The notes under the pieces: generated by a model
What the model saw: only the letters and a program-made list of their open reading frames with translations
Told to the model about the DNA's origin: nothing
The model's database searches: none
NCBI RefSeq assembly: GCF_019173455.1
Contig: NZ_JADPQH010000001.1
Span: forward strand, 372,001-436,000
DNA from: Nesterenkonia sp. Act20
GTDB lineage: Bacteria; Actinomycetota; Actinomycetes; Actinomycetales; Micrococcaceae
Length of the DNA stretch: 64,000 nucleotides
Reading direction: 5' to 3'
In this document: piece after piece, positions 59,821 through 64,000 of the stretch
How the letters are laid out: every line of letters starts with the position of its first letter
Numbering within the stretch: the first letter of the stretch is position 1
Translations under genes and position numbers: made by a program

Positions 59821-61775
59821 GCAGACGGCTCATCCTCATTCGCATCCTGGCAGTGCTGGTGGTGCTGCTCGGTGTCAACTACATCACCTGGCGCTGGTTG
59901 GAATCGATCAACTGGGAGGCCTGGTGGATCGCAGTGCCGCTGATCGTGGCCGAGACCTACAGCCTCATCGACACTATTCTCTTCTCCACCACCATGTGGC
60001 GAGCCAAGGAGCGGGAGGGCCCGAAGTCCGAGCCTCAGGGCACAGTGGACGTCTTCATCGCCACCTATAACGAACCCGTCGAGATGGTCATGGAGACCGC
60101 ACGCGCCGCCAAGCGCATCGCCTATCCTCATGAGACCTGGATCCTCGACGACGGCGACCGGGCGGAGATGGCCGCAGCCGCCCGCTCCGCAGGGCTCGGG
60201 TACATCACCCGCACGGCCGACTGGCAGGACAAGCCTCGTCACGCCAAAGCGGGAAACCTGAACAACGCGCTCTTCGAGACCGAGGGCGAGTTCCTGCTCA
60301 TCCTCGACGCTGACCAGATCCCCGACCCGCTGATCCTCCATAGGACCCTGGGGTACTTCGCTGATGACCCGCAGGTCGCGCTGGTGCAGACGCCGCAGTG
60401 GTTCATCAACGTCAACGAGGCGGATCCGCTGGGCAGCCAGGCACCGCTGTTCTACGGGCCCATCCAGCAGGGCAAAGACGGGTGGAACGCGGCGTTCTTC
60501 TGCGGATCCAACGCCGTGCTGCGACGAGAATCACTGATGCAGCTCGGGATCGTGGGCTACGTGCGCGACGTCGAAGACTCCACTCAGCGGACTCTGCGGG
60601 CAGCGGAGAAGCTCCTTGGGCGCGAGGCACGGCGGAACCAGTCAGTCCCCGAGCTGCACCTGGAGCTTCGAGAACTGCGTCAGGAGGTGACGCGGGCACG
60701 CGCTGACATCTCCCAGGCCGAACCGATCGCCGAGGTGACGTACCGGCTGCGCGCGAAGATCGACGCAGCCTCCCGCAGGCTCGTGGACAATGACCTCGCC
60801 ACGATGGCCGATGACCTGGCAGCCATCGAATCGCTTCCCATCCAGCGCGACGCCGAGCTGGGCACCTTGGTGGTCAACGATGTCGCTCTAGATGCGCTGG
60901 CCACCCGTGAACTCTCCCCTCTGGGCGCGGTGAAATCCGTGGCCGCCCTGCTGGACGCGCTGCGTGTAGATCGCCCGGAGGAGGCCCAGCCGATACAGCC
61001 GCTGGCCACCATCTCGGTGACCGAGGACATGGCCACCGCCATGCAGCTGCACGGCATGGGGTGGCGCAGCGTCTACCACCACGAGGTGCTTGCTCGCGGC
61101 CTGGCACCTGAGGACCTGCAGACCATGCTCAAACAGCGTCTGCGCTGGGCCCAAGGGACGATGCAGGTCTTCCTGCGGGACAACCCGCTGGCCAAGAAGG
61201 GCCTCTCAGGCGGTCAGCGGCTGATGTACTTCGGCACCATGTGGAGCTATCTCTCCGGCTTCGCCGCACTGGTCTACCTCGCCGCACCGATCATCTACCT
61301 CACGCTCGGGATCCTGCCCGTCACAGCCTGGAGCGTGGACTTCTTCGCTCGATTCATCCCGTACTTCCTGATGAACCAGCTGCTCTTCCTGGTGGTCGCC
61401 CGCGGCATCCGTACCTGGCGGGGCCAGCAATATTCACTGGCCCTGTTCCCCGTCTGGATCAAGGCCTGCACCAGCTCCTTCGCCAACGTGGTGTTCAAGA
61501 AGCCGCTGAGCTTCGTCGTCACCCGGAAGGACGGGCGCAGCGCAGAGGGCCTGCCGCTGCGCGAAGTGTGGCCGCAGCTGACCGCCATCGTGCTGCTGGT
61601 CATCGCCTTCGTCATCGGCATCGTCCGGGTGCTGGTGGGCGCCGGAGATGGCACCGGCACCTTGGTCAACACCGTCTGGGTCGGCTACGACCTCGCCGCG
61701 CTGAGCATCATCGTCCAGGCAATTTTCTACAAGGGCCCAGCGGCATACGCCGAAGAGCCGAAGGGAGTCACATGA
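59817..61775 (+). CDS. Cellulose synthase-like GT2 glycosyltransferase with helical insert
   Basis: The 652-residue processive-type GT2 has two N-terminal helices, a cytoplasmic catalytic domain and about five C-terminal helices. Motifs are Asp111-Asp112 in LDDGD, Asp164 and Asp166 in LDADQIPDP, Thr402-Glu403-Asp404 and Gln440-Trp444 (QRLRWAQG). Between CGSNAVLRRE and the TED motif there is an insert of about 150 residues (246-396), mostly helical and charged, not seen in BcsA-like enzymes. It should make an exopolysaccharide; the sugar is unknown. It overlaps both neighbours in a partner-switching operon. No PilZ domain is visible. Confidence 0.88.
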   Translation: MSRRLILIRILAVLVVLLGVNYITWRWLESINWEAWWIAVPLIVAETYSLIDTILFSTTMWRAKEREGPKSEPQGTVDVFIATYNEPVEMVMETARAAKRIAYPHETWILDDGDRAEMAAAARSAGLGYITRTADWQDKPRHAKAGNLNNALFETEGEFLLILDADQIPDPLILHRTLGYFADDPQVALVQTPQWFINVNEADPLGSQAPLFYGPIQQGKDGWNAAFFCGSNAVLRRESLMQLGIVGYVRDVEDSTQRTLRAAEKLLGREARRNQSVPELHLELRELRQEVTRARADISQAEPIAEVTYRLRAKIDAASRRLVDNDLATMADDLAAIESLPIQRDAELGTLVVNDVALDALATRELSPLGAVKSVAALLDALRVDRPEEAQPIQPLATISVTEDMATAMQLHGMGWRSVYHHEVLARGLAPEDLQTMLKQRLRWAQGTMQVFLRDNPLAKKGLSGGQRLMYFGTMWSYLSGFAALVYLAAPIIYLTLGILPVTAWSVDFFARFIPYFLMNQLLFLVVARGIRTWRGQQYSLALFPVWIKACTSSFANVVFKKPLSFVVTRKDGRSAEGLPLREVWPQLTAIVLLVIAFVIGIVRVLVGAGDGTGTLVNTVWVGYDLAALSIIVQAIFYKGPAAYAEEPKGVT

Positions 61776-62104
61776 AGCTGACAGTCACCACTCACGAGGG
61801 TTACGCGGCAGTGCGACCGGTGGGGCGCCTCACCGCCTCAGGAGCTCCGCGGCTCAAGCAGGAGGTCCAGAAGCTGATCGAGTCCGGGCAGCCGCGGATC
61901 GTCGTCGACCTCGCAGAGACCGAGTTCATCGACTCCTCCGGACTTGGAGCGCTGATCGGCGGGCTCAAAGCTGCGCGGGTGGCAGAGGGCGACCTCCGTC
62001 TGGCTTCCGCCACCGAACCGGTCAAGAGCGTGCTCAAGCTGACCAGCCTGGACCGGGTGTTGAAGGATTACCCCACCGCGGAAGCGGCATTCGGGAATGA
62101 ATGA
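61772..62104 (+). CDS. STAS-domain anti-anti-sigma-type protein
   Basis: The 110-residue protein is a complete STAS domain. AETEFIDSSGLGALIGGL contains the phosphorylatable Ser of the DSSG motif, and LRLASATEPVKSVLKL follows. In RsbV/SpoIIAA-like proteins this Ser is phosphorylated by an RsbW-type kinase and dephosphorylated by a SpoIIE-type phosphatase; both are encoded in this operon. Its ATG overlaps the glycosyltransferase stop (ATGA), and its end overlaps the kinase start. Confidence 0.92.
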   Translation: MKLTVTTHEGYAAVRPVGRLTASGAPRLKQEVQKLIESGQPRIVVDLAETEFIDSSGLGALIGGLKAARVAEGDLRLASATEPVKSVLKLTSLDRVLKDYPTAEAAFGNE

Positions 62105-62525
62105 GACCACGTTTCGCAGATCGCTCAGGGGCACTGCCGAGCTGCCCTTTGTTGAAGAGGTTCTCGACGCCCTGACGGCCCTCTACGAGCAGGCGGGAAA
62201 TGTCTCCGAGGAGGATCGCACGTTCTTCTCGCTGGCGGTCAGCGAGGTCGCCACCAATATCGTCACGCACGCCTGTGCCTCCCCCACCGGCCAGCTCTCC
62301 GGCGTCTCCGTCTCGGTGGACCTCACGGTGAAGGCCAAGAACCTCACGGCGAGGTTCGTGGATGACGCCGCGCCCGCCGACATCATCGTGGCGGAGGCGG
62401 CACTCCCTGATGAGCTTGCAGAATCTGGCCGAGGCCTCGCGATCGCGACGATGGCTCTGGACCAGCTCACCTACGACGTGCATGATGGCAACACCTGGAA
62501 ACTGCTCAGGCGGCGCCGCAGCTGA
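62097..62525 (+). CDS. RsbW-like serine kinase / anti-sigma-type ATPase
   Basis: The 142-residue protein has the HATPase_c_2 fold: SLAVSEVATNIVTHA (N-box with the magnesium-binding Asn), FVDDAAPAD and ESGRGLAIATMALDQLTY (G-box). It should bind ATP, phosphorylate the STAS Ser, and hold a client in the unphosphorylated state. No sigma factor gene is nearby, so the client may be the glycosyltransferase or another protein. It starts within the STAS gene and ends the overlapped part of the operon. Confidence 0.9.
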   Translation: MNETTFRRSLRGTAELPFVEEVLDALTALYEQAGNVSEEDRTFFSLAVSEVATNIVTHACASPTGQLSGVSVSVDLTVKAKNLTARFVDDAAPADIIVAEAALPDELAESGRGLAIATMALDQLTYDVHDGNTWKLLRRRRS

Positions 62526-62568
62526 CCCGATCCTCATCCTTGAGTCCCACCGAATGGAGTATGCCCAC

Positions 62569-63312
62569 ATGATCACACTCGAGGTCGCGCCCGGCATTCA
62601 TCGGGTCTCCGCAGCGAATGTGAACTGCTACGTCATCGAGGACCAGAAGGGCATCACCCTGGTCGACGCCGGGCTCCCACGGATGTGGGAGGGCGTCATG
62701 GAGATCCTCAAGGCCCGGGCTCGCATGCCTCATGAGGTTCAGGCACTGGTGCTAACACACGCGCACTTTGACCATATGGGCTTCGCGCTGCGCGCTCAGC
62801 AGAGCCTCGGCGTTCCGGTGATCGTCCATCACCGCGACGCGTGGCTCGCCGCCCACCCGTATCGCTACGCCACCGAGCGCAACCGGCTCCTCTACCCCTT
62901 CACACATCCACGCTCGCTGCCGCTGCTGGGGAAGATGGCAGTCTCTGGAGCTCTCAACGTCAAGGGGGTGCACGGGATGCAGCTCATGCCCGATGGTGTG
63001 ATGCTCGAGATCCCAGGAAACCCGGTCCCCGTGCACACACCGGGGCACACGGACGGGCACTGCATCCTGCACCTGCCGGATCGCCGCGCGGTGTTCACCG
63101 GTGACGCCCTGGTCACCCTCGACCCTTACACCGCCGAGACGGGGCCGCAGATCGTGGCCGGCGCAGCGACGAAGAACACCGCCGAGGCGATGGACTCCCT
63201 GCAGGCCATCGCGCTCACGGAGGCCCAGCATGTGCTGCCCGGACACGGGGCGGCATGGCATGAGGGCGCCGAGGCGGCGGTGGAGGCCGCGCGGAAGGTC
63301 GGCGCGCACTGA
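62569..63312 (+). CDS. Metallo-beta-lactamase-fold hydrolase
   Basis: The 247-residue enzyme has the binuclear metal motif LTHAHFDHMG, then VHTPGHTDGHC (His), FTGDALV (Asp) and LPGHGAAWH (last His). It fits the glyoxalase II/lactonase-like MBL branch; the substrate is unknown. The ATG at 62569 has GGAG nine bases upstream; an ATG at 62554 is possible. It begins 43 bases after the RsbW-like gene and may be part of that operon, though it has no obvious signalling role. Confidence 0.85.
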   Translation: MITLEVAPGIHRVSAANVNCYVIEDQKGITLVDAGLPRMWEGVMEILKARARMPHEVQALVLTHAHFDHMGFALRAQQSLGVPVIVHHRDAWLAAHPYRYATERNRLLYPFTHPRSLPLLGKMAVSGALNVKGVHGMQLMPDGVMLEIPGNPVPVHTPGHTDGHCILHLPDRRAVFTGDALVTLDPYTAETGPQIVAGAATKNTAEAMDSLQAIALTEAQHVLPGHGAAWHEGAEAAVEAARKVGAH

Positions 63313-63366
63313 TCCCAGGAAGCTCGGACGGCACCACGAACCCGGTGGGCAGGTGGACCCGAGGGA

Positions 63367-63924
63367 TCAGTTCGCGAAGTACTTCCACTTGGTCATCTGG
63401 TCGCGAAGATCATGGAGCTCGCCATTGGTGGAGAACGTGCCATTGCCGCGGTGGTGGAACTCGCTGGTCAGGTCAGCGCCCGGTCTGATCCAGGCGGCCG
63501 TGGCGCGCAGCAGCCACAGCGAGTAGTCCTCCACCAGGGAATCGTCCTCGACCTTGCACTCGATATTCGCCACGCATTCCCCGATCAGCGGTGCCGCCAC
63601 ACTGACACCGGGCACACGGGTCAATCCGAAGTGTTCCCACTTGTCCACGTCCTCCCCGGAACAGTTGCCCACGTCCACAGTGGTGCGCATGAGCTCAGCG
63701 CCGGGAATCCCGATCACACATTGACGGCTCTTCTGCAGAGTGGCGAAGCTGGCGTCCCAGGTGCCCACGACCACCGCCAGGATCCCGTCATGACGGACCG
63801 GCATGTTGAACGCATTGGTCATGAGATTGTCGCGGGCGCCATCGGAGGTGGAGATCAGCACCGTGGGTCCCGGCTCGATCAGCCGGTAGGTCTGGCGGAC
63901 CGGATAGGGCTCGAAGGTATCCAT
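63367..63924 (-). CDS. Flavin reductase-like (FMN-binding) family protein
   Basis: The 185-residue protein has the split-barrel flavin reductase fold: PTVLISTSDGARDNLMTNAF for the FMN site, then FATLQKSRQCVIGIPG and an acidic CNCSGEDVDKW-like segment (VGNCSGEDVDKWEHFGL). Members reduce flavin for two-component monooxygenases or bind FMN in other roles. No partner oxygenase is visible in the window, although the catabolic island is 14 kb away. The ATG at 63924 follows AAGGAAC. It is convergent with the MBL gene and the last feature before the window end. Confidence 0.83.
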   Translation of the reverse strand: MDTFEPYPVRQTYRLIEPGPTVLISTSDGARDNLMTNAFNMPVRHDGILAVVVGTWDASFATLQKSRQCVIGIPGAELMRTTVDVGNCSGEDVDKWEHFGLTRVPGVSVAAPLIGECVANIECKVEDDSLVEDYSLWLLRATAAWIRPGADLTSEFHHRGNGTFSTNGELHDLRDQMTKWKYFAN

Positions 63925-64000
63925 GATGTTCCTTCCACGCGGACTCACATGAGGTCTCAGCACCTCGCCGGAGGAGCTCCATGCGGTGCCATGACACGTA

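Noticed and set aside
61241-61771. Extended in-frame region upstream of the STAS gene
   Set aside because: It lies entirely within the glycosyltransferase gene; the STAS domain starts at ATG 61772 coupled to that gene's stop.

Overview
This 64 kb window reads as chromosome of a high-GC Gram-positive actinobacterium, most likely Micrococcales and perhaps Micrococcaceae (for example a Nesterenkonia- or Arthrobacter-like genome). The reasons are the strong GC-rich third positions, frequent GTG and TTG starts, ATGA-coupled genes, three polyprenol-phosphate-mannose type mannosyltransferases, an actinobacterial oligoribonuclease, and an AGAO-like copper amine oxidase. The genus is an inference; no rRNA is present.

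Layout. (1) 0.2-6.5 kb: small alarmone synthetase, thiD, a lipoprotein gamma-glutamyltransferase, a DUF418 membrane protein and a chromate transporter. (2) 6.6-12.3 kb: an SGNH hydrolase coupled to a CydDC-like ABC exporter pair, then an AEC permease. (3) 12.3-17.1 kb: three coupled membrane mannosyltransferases, probably for lipomannan. (4) 17.2-23.4 kb: orn, tRNA-His with a clear terminator, an acyltransferase-3 protein, a PAP2 phosphatase, an acyl-CoA synthetase and a VOC protein. (5) 23.5-33.5 kb: two separate ABC exporter plus NarL/LuxR two-component modules, with a DUF1697/USP pair, an alcohol dehydrogenase and an internally deleted NAD(P)-binding pseudogene between them. (6) 34.1-50.1 kb: a catabolic island. 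A minus-strand operon encodes a FAH-RraA fusion, a GntR regulator, HpaE, HpaD, HpaH, HpaI, a phenol-hydroxylase-type flavoprotein and a succinate-semialdehyde dehydrogenase. Next come an APC permease, an AraC (FeaR-like) regulator, a TetR regulator, a copper amine oxidase and a His/Met/Cys-rich membrane protein. Together they suggest aromatic amine to arylacetate to homoprotocatechuate to pyruvate plus succinate. (7) 50.1-54.3 kb: an accessory patch with an isochorismatase-fold hydrolase, a remnant of an EamA transporter, a small wHTH/membrane-protein pair behind a palindromic promoter, a lipoprotein and an orphan AAA ATPase. (8) 54.3-58.6 kb: aldo/keto reductase, photolyase, DEAD-box helicase. 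(9) 58.7-63.9 kb: a tightly overlapped operon of GAF-SpoIIE phosphatase, cellulose-synthase-like glycosyltransferase, STAS protein and RsbW-like kinase, followed by an MBL hydrolase and a convergent flavin-reductase-like protein.

The two most interesting systems are the partner-switching operon built around a glycosyltransferase (58.7-62.5 kb) and the amine/homoprotocatechuate island. The island has an unusual FAH-RraA fusion, a shared inverted-repeat operator, and a candidate copper-handling partner for the amine oxidase. All functions are assigned by reading motifs; no database search was run.
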